A stretch of 38,646 nt of DNA from Ignavibacteriales bacterium (GTDB lineage: Bacteria; Bacteroidota; Ignavibacteria; UBA10030; UBA8401). The notes below the pieces were generated by a model. It saw nothing but the letters and a program-made list of their open reading frames with translations, was not told the origin of the DNA and searched no databases. A program made the translations under genes and the position numbers. Positions 22,758 through 31,064 of the stretch are shown one piece after another (the first letter of the stretch is position 1; every line of letters begins with the position of its first letter). The stretch is from the NCBI GenBank assembly GCA_016182545.1, contig JACPGG010000007.1, forward strand, positions 86,337-124,982, given 5' to 3'.

Positions 22758-22878
22758 TTTTGTGTTCTCCAATTAACAGTATTAGAAACCGATTCAGGAC
22801 AGGGCTGCTTCCGCAAGAAGAAATGCCAAGGACTGAACCGGTGAACGTTTCAGCAATAATTGAGTTTGAAGTGGAGAA

Positions 22879-23220
22879 CTACGGTGTCGGATCGCGTGGA
22901 AGGTATCGTGTGTAGAGACGGCGGGTGGATTGATTTTCCCCGGGAAATATTGGAACATATGCTACAGGTACTGGAACAAATGCCGCAGCTTTCTTTACAA
23001 CCGCTGGTGAAAAACTATCGATTCTTGATACGTAGCGAAGATGAAAATGGTGATCGGAATAGTGTGCGGTAATGCCGCGCGCATGCGTTACATGAACTGC
23101 GCTATTTTCATTGTAGAATGGATGTGCGCTGCTCTCTGCGTGTAATGCAACAAAACAAAGAGTGAGAACATAGACAAAAATCTGTGCGCGTGTGGAATGG
23201 TATGTATAGGGTTGTGTCAT
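22879..23220 (-). CDS. Small secreted protein downstream of the RND pump gene
   Basis: A 113-residue product starting four bases after the RND pump stop codon, so it is probably translated from the same message. Residues about 12-28 form a signal-peptide-like core (Ile-Phe-Val-Tyr-Val-Leu-Thr-Leu-Cys-Phe-Val-Ala) followed by Ala-Glu-Ser-Ser-Ala. The mature part is rich in His, Tyr and Pro with no known domain. No ideal ribosome site lies within ten bases. It could be a spurious frame, but position and signal peptide argue for a gene. Confidence 0.45.
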   Translation of the reverse strand: MTQPYTYHSTRAQIFVYVLTLCFVALHAESSAHPFYNENSAVHVTHARGITAHYSDHHFHLRYVSRIDSFSPAVVKKAAAFVPVPVAYVPIFPGENQSTRRLYTRYLPRDPTP

Positions 23221-23224
23221 CGTT

Positions 23225-26200
23225 CTATTTCACAGCCTCCGCTACTTCCAATTCTTTAGGAATCTGCTTTTCCACTTCAATTTCTTCTGCCGTCCTCTCC
23301 TTTGAAAAGAACGTATACATCGCCGGAATGACGAACAGCGTCAGGATCAGAGAGAAAAACAATCCGCCGATGACGACAATACCCATTGAGATGCGGCTTT
23401 TGGCGCCGCTGCCGAGTGCGAGTGCGATCGGCAAAGCGCCGAGCATCGTTGCAAGCGACGTCATTAAAATCGGACGGAAGCGCGATGCAGCCGCAAACTG
23501 CGCCGCTTCAAGCAGTTTCATCCCTTTTTCTTTCTGCTGATTTGCAAACTCGACGATCAAAATTCCGTTCTTCGTTACCAACCCGATCAGCATGATAATG
23601 CCGATCTGACTGAAAATGTTGAGCGTTTGTCCCATCAACCACAAAGATAACAACGCTCCTGCGAGTGCGAGTGGCACAGTAAGCATGATCGTGACAGGAT
23701 CGATGAAACTTTCAAACTGTGCTGCGAGGATGAGATAAATCAAAATAAGAGCGAGAATGAACGCGAACAGTGTATTCGAAGAACTCTCCGAATAATCGCG
23801 TGACGGACCGCTCAGATCGGTTGTGAACGACTCGTCAAGTACGCTTTTTGCAATGCGATCCATCTCTTTGATCCCGTCGCCGATCGTTTTTCCCGGTGCG
23901 AGTCCGGCAGAGACCGTTGCCGCTTTGAATCGGTTGAAGTGATACAACTGCGGCGGTGCACTCTGTTCGCGGATCACGACAAGATTATCCAGCTGAACCA
24001 ATTCATTCCTGCTATTCCGAACATAGAGCGACGTCAGGTCAAGTGGTTCATCGCGGTCATGACGGTTGACCTGACCGATCACCTGATACTGGAATCCGTT
24101 CATCTCAAAATAGGAGAATCGCTGACCGCTGAATGCAAGCTGCAGCGTTTGCGCAATGTCGATCACCGATACGCCGAGCGCGCGTGCCCGGTCGCGGTCG
24201 ATCGAAATATCGATCTGCGGGCGGTTGAACTTCAGGTTCACATCCGTATTCAGAAATATGTCGCTCTTGTTCACCTCTTCCATGAACGTGGGTACGAACT
24301 CGCGGAGCTTTTCGAAGTTCTGATTCTGCAACACGTACTGCACAGGCAACCCGCGTCCCCCTCCGCCGACGGAGATCGTTTGTTCCTGCGTTACAAAGAC
24401 ACGCGCCTCCGTGAACCCGCGCATTTTTCCCGTGAGATAGTCCGCAACATCTTGCTGCGAGCGCTTCCGTTCAAACGGTTCGGTCAGCCGAAGACGGACA
24501 AAACCGGTATTCGTCGCGCCCGAACCGGCAAAACCCGGAGCGGTAACGCTGAGTGCAATTCGTTTCTCCGGTATTGAATCGTTAACAAATTGCACCACCT
24601 TATCCATGAATGCATCGGTGTATTCGAACGACGCCCCTTCCGGTCCGGTGATTTGAAAACGGAGCAAACTCCTGTCATCCAGCGGCGCAAGTTCTGTTTG
24701 CAGCGTGCTGCCGATAAGAACGATGGTCGCAAGTGAAACGGCAATGGTTGCCGTTGCAAGCCACCGGTGTTTCATTCCGACGGCGAGCGCCCGTTCGTAA
24801 AAATTGTTCATTCGCACAAAGTACGGTTCGGTCAGTTTGTAGAACCGGCTGTGCGTCCTCTTTTTGCGGATGAGACGCGCATTCAGCATCGGTGTTAAGG
24901 ACAACGACACGAATGCCGAGATGAGCACCGCGCCGGCGATCACAATGCCGAACTCGCGGAATAATCGCCCGACAAATCCCTGCAGGAAAATGATCGGGAG
25001 GAAGACGGCGGCGAGCGTTATGGAGGTAGAAATGACCGCAAAGAAAATTTCTTTTGAACCTGCGAATGCCGCTTGCATCGGCGGCATCCCTTGTTCCACT
25101 TTCTTGAAAATATTTTCGGTCACAACGATGCCGTCGTCGACGACAAGTCCCGTTGCAAGTACGATCGCTAGCAAGGTGAGTACGTTGATGGAAAATCCCA
25201 TCAGATACATAATGAAGAACGCGCCGATGAGCGAAACGGGGATATCGATGAGCGGGCGGAATGCGATGATCCATTCGCGGAAGAAGAGATAGATGATGCC
25301 GACAACGAGCAGCACGGCGATCAGGATCGTCTCCTGCACTTCGGTGATCGATCGTTTGATGAAGAGCGTATTATCGAGCGCGATATCGAGTTTGATGTCC
25401 GAGGGGAGATCTTTTTTGATCTGTTCGAGACGGCGGTAGAACTCATCCGCGATCTCCACATAATTGCTGCCGGGCTGCGGCACAATCGCGACCGCGACCA
25501 TCGGCGTGCCGGACTGCTTCAACACGGTCTCTTCATTCTCGGGACCGAGATTTGCAAAGCCGATATCGCTGACCCGCACGATATTCGTACCGTCGGATTT
25601 GACGATGAGATCATTGAACTCCTCAACGCTCTTCATTCTCCCTTTTGTATTCACGATCAGTTCGGTCTGGTTGCCGGTGATCTTTCCGGAAGGGAGTTCG
25701 ACGTTCTCTCTGCTGAGCGCATTCCTGATATCGAGCGGCGTCAATCCGTACGCCGACAGTTTTCCCGGATCCATCCATATCCGCATCGAGTACCGTTTCA
25801 TTCCCCAGATCTGTGTTGTGCTCACACCGGGGATCGTCTGAAGATTCTGCGCAATGACATTTTCGGCATAGTCGCTGATGGCAAGATGATTTCTTGTGTC
25901 GCTTTGTACGGTCATTGAAATGATCGCATCGGAGTTGGCATCGCTCTTTGTCACGACCGGGGGAGCATCAATGTCTTGCGGAAGCTGGCGCTGCGCGCCG
26001 GAAACTTTATCCCGCACGTCGTTTGCAGCCGCTTCAAGATCGGCATCGAGATTGAACTCGACGGAAATGTTGCTGGTTCCCTGGCTGCTGCTTGACGAAA
26101 TGTTGCGCACACCGGCGATACCGTTGATCGCTTTTTCCAGCGGTTCGGTGATCTGCGATTCGATGACATCGGCATTCGCACCGGCATAACTCGTCCGCAC

Positions 26201-26338
26201 GTTGATGAACGGAGGATCGATCGCTGGATATTCGCGCACGCCGAGGAAGTTGAAACTGATGACGCCGAAAAGAATGATCATCAACGACATGACGATGGCA
26301 AGAACGGGACGGCGAATGCTGGTGGAAGCGAGACTCAT
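23225..26338 (-). CDS. RND-family efflux pump, inner-membrane transporter
   Basis: A 1037-residue RND transporter of the HAE-1/AcrB type. The first TM helix is at about 10-30, a large periplasmic porter loop follows, then TM 2-6 with the proton-relay Asp-Asp in Gly-Leu-Val-Val-Asp-Asp-Gly-Ile-Val-Val-Thr-Glu-Asn (about 403-415). A second periplasmic loop and a last TM set with Gly-Leu-Val-Thr-Lys-Asn-Gly-Ile-Leu-Ile-Val-Glu-Phe-Ala-Asn follow. It pumps drugs or other amphiphiles by proton antiport and works with the adaptor encoded upstream at 26641-27693. No outer-membrane channel gene is present. Length and motifs are normal. Confidence 0.96.
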   Translation of the reverse strand: MSLASTSIRRPVLAIVMSLMIILFGVISFNFLGVREYPAIDPPFINVRTSYAGANADVIESQITEPLEKAINGIAGVRNISSSSSQGTSNISVEFNLDADLEAAANDVRDKVSGAQRQLPQDIDAPPVVTKSDANSDAIISMTVQSDTRNHLAISDYAENVIAQNLQTIPGVSTTQIWGMKRYSMRIWMDPGKLSAYGLTPLDIRNALSRENVELPSGKITGNQTELIVNTKGRMKSVEEFNDLIVKSDGTNIVRVSDIGFANLGPENEETVLKQSGTPMVAVAIVPQPGSNYVEIADEFYRRLEQIKKDLPSDIKLDIALDNTLFIKRSITEVQETILIAVLLVVGIIYLFFREWIIAFRPLIDIPVSLIGAFFIMYLMGFSINVLTLLAIVLATGLVVDDGIVVTENIFKKVEQGMPPMQAAFAGSKEIFFAVISTSITLAAVFLPIIFLQGFVGRLFREFGIVIAGAVLISAFVSLSLTPMLNARLIRKKRTHSRFYKLTEPYFVRMNNFYERALAVGMKHRWLATATIAVSLATIVLIGSTLQTELAPLDDRSLLRFQITGPEGASFEYTDAFMDKVVQFVNDSIPEKRIALSVTAPGFAGSGATNTGFVRLRLTEPFERKRSQQDVADYLTGKMRGFTEARVFVTQEQTISVGGGGRGLPVQYVLQNQNFEKLREFVPTFMEEVNKSDIFLNTDVNLKFNRPQIDISIDRDRARALGVSVIDIAQTLQLAFSGQRFSYFEMNGFQYQVIGQVNRHDRDEPLDLTSLYVRNSRNELVQLDNLVVIREQSAPPQLYHFNRFKAATVSAGLAPGKTIGDGIKEMDRIAKSVLDESFTTDLSGPSRDYSESSSNTLFAFILALILIYLILAAQFESFIDPVTIMLTVPLALAGALLSLWLMGQTLNIFSQIGIIMLIGLVTKNGILIVEFANQQKEKGMKLLEAAQFAAASRFRPILMTSLATMLGALPIALALGSGAKSRISMGIVVIGGLFFSLILTLFVIPAMYTFFSKERTAEEIEVEKQIPKELEVAEAVK

Positions 26339-26414
26339 TTATTGCTCAAAAATTTATGGGTTTCATGGTTCAGGTTTCAGGATTGAGAGAATTCTCAGCG
26401 TTATCGATGCCATA

Positions 26415-26638
26415 CTACGGTTCGGGTTCTTTGAGATAATTTGGCGTATCGTAATTTCGTTCGACAGATTGAATGAAACGGAACAGCATCCCGTTGAGTT
26501 TGTGAAAGTTGCTCTCAAATTGTTTATAAACATTTTCTTCCAGTAACGACTTTGTTTCAAAAAGATAACGCAGATGTTCAATCGTTTCTTCGGACGACGC
26601 ATACGCACGATACAAATAGTGAACGAATTCATTGACCG
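26415..26638 (-). pseudogene. Remnant of a four-helix-bundle (S23/23S rRNA IVS-type) gene
   Basis: Between the RND adaptor and pump genes the minus strand reads, in one open frame without a proper start, Val-Asn-Glu-Phe-Val-His-Tyr-Leu-Tyr-Arg-Ala-Tyr-Ala-Ser-Ser-Glu-Glu-Thr, then Leu-Arg-Tyr-Leu-Phe-Glu-Thr-Lys and Asn-Gly-Met-Leu-Phe-Arg-Phe-Ile-Gln. This matches the last two helices of the four-helix-bundle family. The first two helices are missing; the frame opens directly behind the adaptor stop codon. A TTG at 26613-26615 could in principle start a 66-residue product. The insert separates two genes that are normally adjacent. Confidence 0.65.
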
Positions 26639-26640
26639 TC

Positions 26641-27693
26641 TCACTTCACAGCAACAATCACCGGCGCACCGGTGCGCAACTGCATTAATCCCGTTGTGAT
26701 GATCGTATCGCCGGCGGAAAGCCCCTCCGTAATTTGAACCGATGCTGCGGTACGGATTCCCGTCTTGACGGGAACGGAGACCGCGACGCCGTTCTTTTTC
26801 ACAAAGACAGATTGCCCTTTCAACACCGGGATGACCGCTTGCGTCGGAACCATCAATGCATCCGCGATCTGTTTCAACCGCAGTTCGATCTGCACGTACG
26901 AACCGGGAAGGATCCTTTCATTCTTGTTGTCCACAAGGGCGCGCAGCTGCAGCGTGCGCGTTGTCGGGTCGACTTTGGGTTCGATGGCGTACAACTTGCC
27001 GCTGAACTTCATTTTCGTCTCTTCACTGCTGAACTGCACGATGTCGCCGACCGCAACCTGCGTGGAGTATTTTTCGGGAATCGAAAAATCGACTTTGAGC
27101 AGGTCGATCTTCTGCATGGAGGCGATGCGCGTCGTTTGCGACACGTAACCTCCTTCGCTCACGTACCGCAATCCGATCCGCCCTTCGAACGGTGCGCGGA
27201 TCTCACGCTTGCGTATCATCGCAGCAAGATTGTCGCGGTCCGCTTTGAGCGTGTTCACCTGATTCACGGCAATATCGTACTGCTCCTGGCTGATGCCGCT
27301 GATATCGTACAATTGTTTCTGGCGCTTTTCCTGTTCGACGGCGAGTTGTATCTGCAGTTCGGTCTTCTTCAACTGCGCACGAAGGTCATCGTCGTTGATC
27401 ATGACGAGCAGGTCGTTCTTCTTCACGTGCGACCCTTCGGTAAAATAAATTTTTTCGATGCGTCCCGCCGCTTCTGCAATGAGATCGACAGATTCCGATG
27501 CAAGCACGGTGCCCGATGAACGTACGATGTTATCAAGCGGCTGCGGCTGCAGAATGACGCCGTTCACCGTGACCGGTCCCCCCTGACGTGCGGGCTGCGA
27601 CGCCGCATTGCTGCTCTTTGACCCGCACGATGAAACGAAGAGAATGCTGCCGACGGAAGCGGAAAGAATTATGGTGCGAAATATTGTCTTCAT
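26641..27693 (-). CDS. RND efflux adaptor (membrane-fusion) lipoprotein
   Basis: About 350 residues from the ATG at 27693, preferred over an upstream Met at 27729 because it starts a lipoprotein signal (Phe-Val-Ser-Ser-Cys-Gly-Ser). The order is typical of AcrA/MexE-type adaptors: lipoyl half with Ser-Gly-Thr-Val-Leu-Ala, alpha-hairpin of about 50 residues with a Gln-Glu-Gln-Tyr-Asp turn, second lipoyl half with Ile-Arg-Ala-Pro-Phe-Glu-Gly-Arg-Ile-Gly, beta-barrel and a C-terminal domain with Gln-Ala-Val-Ile-Pro. It connects the RND pump to an outer-membrane channel. It is the first gene of the minus-strand cluster; the 180-nt gap upstream is shared with the divergent GH13 gene. Confidence 0.93.
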   Translation of the reverse strand: MKTIFRTIILSASVGSILFVSSCGSKSSNAASQPARQGGPVTVNGVILQPQPLDNIVRSSGTVLASESVDLIAEAAGRIEKIYFTEGSHVKKNDLLVMINDDDLRAQLKKTELQIQLAVEQEKRQKQLYDISGISQEQYDIAVNQVNTLKADRDNLAAMIRKREIRAPFEGRIGLRYVSEGGYVSQTTRIASMQKIDLLKVDFSIPEKYSTQVAVGDIVQFSSEETKMKFSGKLYAIEPKVDPTTRTLQLRALVDNKNERILPGSYVQIELRLKQIADALMVPTQAVIPVLKGQSVFVKKNGVAVSVPVKTGIRTAASVQITEGLSAGDTIITTGLMQLRTGAPVIVAVK

Positions 27694-27810
27694 GGATGAA
27701 CTATATTGGCTGCAGAAAAGAAATTTCATACGAATATACTACAATTAGACAACACATTACACAGCAAGTTTACTCCCATCTCGCCGGATATTTTTTACAA
27801 TTGTCTCTCG

Positions 27811-27841
27811 TTGCTTCATCCGTTTTCTTTCGCTACTTTTG
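27811..27841 (+). promoter_or_regulatory. Bacteroidota-type promoter of the GH13 gene
   Basis: TACTTTTG (27834-27841) fits TAnnTTTG exactly, and TTG (27811-27813) lies 20 nt upstream. Transcript start would be near 27848, with a leader of about 26 nt. Confidence 0.5.
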
Positions 27842-27873
27842 AAAGGCATTCATTCACAAACCGCTCTGTCCTT

Positions 27874-29223
27874 ATGAAAAAATTTATCTTCTCCATTATT
27901 CTTTTTTCTTCACTCCGATCTCAGATACCGACACCGTATGCAAAGGATTCAGCGCGTTCGTCGGAAGATTGGGTGAAGTCGGGAATTATCTATGAAGTGT
28001 ACACCCGCGCTTTTTCCAAAGAGGGAAATTTTGCGGGAGTAGAAAAGCGATTGCCCGAATTGAAAAAACTCGGCGTCTCCATCCTCTGGATCATGCCGAT
28101 CCATCCGGTCGGCGTGGAAAAGAGAAAAGGAACACTCGGCAGTCCGTACTCGATACAAGATTATTATGGAGTGAATCCGGAATTCGGTACGCTCGACGAT
28201 TTCAAACAGCTCGTTAATAAATCACATGAGTTAGGATTCAAGATCGTTATTGATCTGGTTGCCAACCACACTGCGTGGGACAGCAAGATGATCAACGAAC
28301 ATCCCGAATGGTTCACAAAAGATACATCGGGAAATTTTGTTCCGCCGGTAGCAGACTGGAGCGATGTCGTTGATCTGAATTATGACAATAAAGATCTTCG
28401 CGCGTACATGATCGAAATGATGAAATACTGGGTGCAGGATGTCGGCATCGACGGGTTCCGGTGCGATGTGTCGGAAATGGTCCCGACAGACTTTTGGAAC
28501 GAGGCACGTGCCGCGCTCGATTCGATCAAACCGGTCTTCATGCTCTCCGAAGGAATGTACGCCGAGCATCATCTGAAAGCGTTTGACGCAACGTACGGAT
28601 GGAACTCGTACCACACGATGGCACAGATCTTCAAAGGTGAAAAGCCCGCAAGTGAAATGGATTCCGTCCTCATCCGCGAATCGATGGCGTATCCGAAAGG
28701 TTCACTGCGAATGCGGTTCAGTTCCAACCATGATGAGAACGCGTGGGATATGCCGGATGTGGAAAAGTTCGGAAAAGAAGGTGTAAAACTCGCCGCAGTT
28801 CTCACAAATACATTCCCTGGCATTCCGCTGCTATATAACGGACAGGAGGTCGGCAACAACGTTAAATTAGGGTTGTTCGAAAAATTTGAGATCGATTGGA
28901 AAAAGGGGAAAGAGTGGACCGAGTTCTATAAAAAAGTGTATACGATCAGGAGAAGCAACCCATCGCTTGCAACGGGCGATTATCAGTACGTAAAGAATAA
29001 TCGACCGGAGCATGTCTATTCATTCATCCGGACGGATGGGATGAACACCATTCTTGCCCTTTTCAATTTTTCAAACAGCGAACGGACCGTGACGCTTGAA
29101 CTGCCGAAAGCATTTCCGTCGCTGAAGTTCACGAATGCGTTTACCGGAAAAAAAGCGGCGTACAGGAACGTTGCAAAAGTTACGCTGCCGAAATTCGGTT
29201 ACAGAGTTTTTGTTGTAGAGTAA
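27874..29223 (+). CDS. Exported GH13-family alpha-amylase-type enzyme
   Basis: About 449 residues from the ATG at 27874; an N-terminal hydrophobic stretch suggests export. The GH13 (beta/alpha)8 barrel shows region I Asp127-Leu-Val-Ala-Asn-His132, region II Gly-Phe-Arg-Cys-Asp198 (nucleophile), region III Glu226 (acid/base) and region IV Asn-His-Asp287. A short C-terminal beta domain follows from about 385. It acts on alpha-glucans or related alpha-glucosides; the short Ser-Asn-His-Asp-Glu motif and length fit a maltogenic/neopullulanase-like or oligosaccharide enzyme, but substrate cannot be fixed. It shares a divergent promoter region with the RND adaptor gene. Confidence 0.93.
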   Translation: MKKFIFSIILFSSLRSQIPTPYAKDSARSSEDWVKSGIIYEVYTRAFSKEGNFAGVEKRLPELKKLGVSILWIMPIHPVGVEKRKGTLGSPYSIQDYYGVNPEFGTLDDFKQLVNKSHELGFKIVIDLVANHTAWDSKMINEHPEWFTKDTSGNFVPPVADWSDVVDLNYDNKDLRAYMIEMMKYWVQDVGIDGFRCDVSEMVPTDFWNEARAALDSIKPVFMLSEGMYAEHHLKAFDATYGWNSYHTMAQIFKGEKPASEMDSVLIRESMAYPKGSLRMRFSSNHDENAWDMPDVEKFGKEGVKLAAVLTNTFPGIPLLYNGQEVGNNVKLGLFEKFEIDWKKGKEWTEFYKKVYTIRRSNPSLATGDYQYVKNNRPEHVYSFIRTDGMNTILALFNFSNSERTVTLELPKAFPSLKFTNAFTGKKAAYRNVAKVTLPKFGYRVFVVE

Positions 29224-29230
29224 GCTCTTG

Positions 29231-29303
29231 ACCCCCTCTGTCCCGACTACGTCGGGACATCTCCCCCTTTTCAAGGGGGAGGAACGGCGAAGCCGAGAGG
29301 GGT
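29231..29303. repeat. Three-hairpin palindromic intergenic repeat
   Basis: Outer arms CCCCTCT (29233-29239) and AGAGGGG (29296-29302) enclose three stems: TGTCCCGAC/GTCGGGACA (29239-29247, 29251-29259), CTCCCCCTT/AAGGGGGAG (29261-29269, 29273-29281) and CGGC/GCCG (29285-29288, 29292-29295). The element fills most of the 95-nt gap between GH13 and the acyltransferase. It has the look of a REP-like mobile palindrome; it may also act as a terminator or transcript stabiliser. Confidence 0.65.
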
Positions 29304-29318
29304 AAACAAAGGACACAC

Positions 29319-30455
29319 ATGAAACCCGAACGACTTCTCTCCCTCGACGCATTCCGCGGATTCACGATCGCAGGAATGATCCTTGTCAACAATCCCGGCT
29401 CATGGAGCCATATCTATCCCCAACTCGCACACGCTTCGTGGCACGGGTGGACATTTACAGACTGGATCTTTCCGTTCTTCCTCTGGATCGTCGGGGTAGC
29501 GATGACATTTTCATTCGCCGTAAGAAAAACGAAAGGGGATTCGAAAGAAAAACTTCTCCTCAACGTATTGAGACGCTCGGCGATTATCTTTGCTCTCGGA
29601 CTTTTTCTTGCTGGATTCCCGTTTGGATTACTGTGGAATCATAATTTCAGTTTTGAAACGATACGAATCCCGGGAGTACTGCAACGAATCGCGGTCTGTT
29701 ACTTTATCGGGTCGCTCATTTATCTCTATACAAGCATGCGGGGACAGATCATCGCGATCGGCGTGCTGTTTGTTTCGTATTGGCTGATGATGTTCTACAT
29801 CCCCATTCCCGAATTCGGTGCGGGACTGTTTGAGAAAGGAAAGAACTTTGCAGCGTACATCGATTCGATATTTTTAACCGGACATATGTGGAGCGTGAGC
29901 AAAACATGGGATCCGGAAGGGATCATCAGCACGATCCCTGCGATTGCAACAACACTGTTCGGTGCGATCACCGGAGATTATCTAAGAACATCGGAACACA
30001 GCAAGACCGAAAAGTCCGTGTGGATGTTCGTCTTCGGCGCGGGATTTCTGTTGCTCGGCGCCGCTCTTGATATGTGGATGCCGATCAATAAAAGTTTGTG
30101 GACAGTGTCGTATTCCGTTTTTATGGCGGGATGGGCGCTCTGCATCTTCGGCATCTTCTATTTCCTGATCGATGCAAAGGGGATCAAGAAGTGGGCGCAT
30201 CCGTTCGTCGTCTACGGCATGAACGCGATCTTCGTCTTCGTGCTCTCCGGCGTCGTGGCACGTTCGCTCGGGTTGATCAAATTGACAATGGAAGACGGCA
30301 CGCAGAAATCGCTCGGTGCGCTTATATATCAATCGGTCTTCGTACCGATTGCCTCCCCGTTGAATTCTTCGTTGCTGTACGCGATCACATGGATCAGCGT
30401 GATGTATCTGATCGTATGGGTGATGTATAAGAAGAAATGGTTTGTGAAGGTGTAA
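29319..30455 (+). CDS. NagX/HGSNAT-like membrane acyltransferase (DUF5009 type)
   Basis: A 378-residue polytopic protein with about ten TM segments. The N-terminus Leu-Ser-Leu-Asp-Ala-Phe-Arg-Gly-Phe-Thr-Ile, the Val-Asn-Asn-Pro-Gly-Ser-Trp and the Trp-His-Gly-Trp-Thr-Phe-Thr-Asp-Trp-Ile-Phe-Pro-Phe-Phe-Leu loop with its His match the bacterial relatives of heparan-alpha-glucosaminide N-acetyltransferase, sometimes called NagX. The human enzyme acetylates terminal glucosamine across the membrane. Bacterial members are near sugar-use genes, here the GH13 enzyme. Substrate unknown. Confidence 0.88.
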   Translation: MKPERLLSLDAFRGFTIAGMILVNNPGSWSHIYPQLAHASWHGWTFTDWIFPFFLWIVGVAMTFSFAVRKTKGDSKEKLLLNVLRRSAIIFALGLFLAGFPFGLLWNHNFSFETIRIPGVLQRIAVCYFIGSLIYLYTSMRGQIIAIGVLFVSYWLMMFYIPIPEFGAGLFEKGKNFAAYIDSIFLTGHMWSVSKTWDPEGIISTIPAIATTLFGAITGDYLRTSEHSKTEKSVWMFVFGAGFLLLGAALDMWMPINKSLWTVSYSVFMAGWALCIFGIFYFLIDAKGIKKWAHPFVVYGMNAIFVFVLSGVVARSLGLIKLTMEDGTQKSLGALIYQSVFVPIASPLNSSLLYAITWISVMYLIVWVMYKKKWFVKV

Positions 30456-30486
30456 ATACAGATGTTAGATTTTTAGATGATTAGAC

Positions 30487-31062
30487 GTGCAACGATTGCA
30501 AGATCAAGAAAAAAATCTGCATAAGATCGATCGCTCCATCCCCATGCTGAAAGCGCAAACGGCATCGCTCCCGTTTGGAATTTTTGCCGTTACTGAGTTT
30601 TTTGTCTTTGTTTCTCTTTGGGGTTTCGATCCTGTCACAGAGGCGAGTGATATTCTTCTCCCATGGTATTTCTTCCCGGTGTTCATGACCGGTATTGTTC
30701 TGCATGAAGCGATCCACGGCGTTTCCTGGATGCTTGCCGCCCGGCTGCCGTTCAAGAAAATGAAGTTCGGCTTTCAGATAAAATCGTTCACGCCGTATGC
30801 GCACTGCACCGTTCCGATACCGAAGAGCGCATATTTTATAGGGACGATCATGCCGGCTGTGCTGCTCGGGTTTCTTCCGTTCGCCATTTCGCTTGCCGGT
30901 GGAAACGGATGGCTGCTTATCGTCGGCGTTCTTTTTACATTTGCCGCCATCGGAGACTTTCTGATCCTCTGGCTCATTCGTTCCGTTTCATGGAATGCAA
31001 TGGTCGAAGATCACTCTGAAAACGCCGGATGTTTTGTGTACGTTGATACGGAGTATTCCTGA
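30487..31062 (+). CDS. DUF3267 putative zinc metallopeptidase-like membrane protein
   Basis: A 191-residue membrane protein, start GTG at 30487 (the ATG at 30544 is an alternative). About four hydrophobic segments; the central one holds His-Glu-Ala-Ile-His (about residues 75-79), a HExxH-like zinc motif that defines the DUF3267 family. Related proteins are thought to be intramembrane or integral zinc peptidases, but catalysis has not been shown here. The next gene begins 2 nt after the stop, so they are coupled. Confidence 0.85.
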   Translation: MQRLQDQEKNLHKIDRSIPMLKAQTASLPFGIFAVTEFFVFVSLWGFDPVTEASDILLPWYFFPVFMTGIVLHEAIHGVSWMLAARLPFKKMKFGFQIKSFTPYAHCTVPIPKSAYFIGTIMPAVLLGFLPFAISLAGGNGWLLIVGVLFTFAAIGDFLILWLIRSVSWNAMVEDHSENAGCFVYVDTEYS

Positions 31063-31064
31063 CC

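Noticed and set aside
22860-23072. 70-codon plus-strand frame before the RND region
   Set aside because: No ribosome site; overlaps the better supported minus-strand frame with a signal peptide.
26734-27519. 261-codon plus-strand frame opposite the RND adaptor
   Set aside because: Antisense shadow; no recognisable domain and the adaptor on the minus strand is complete.
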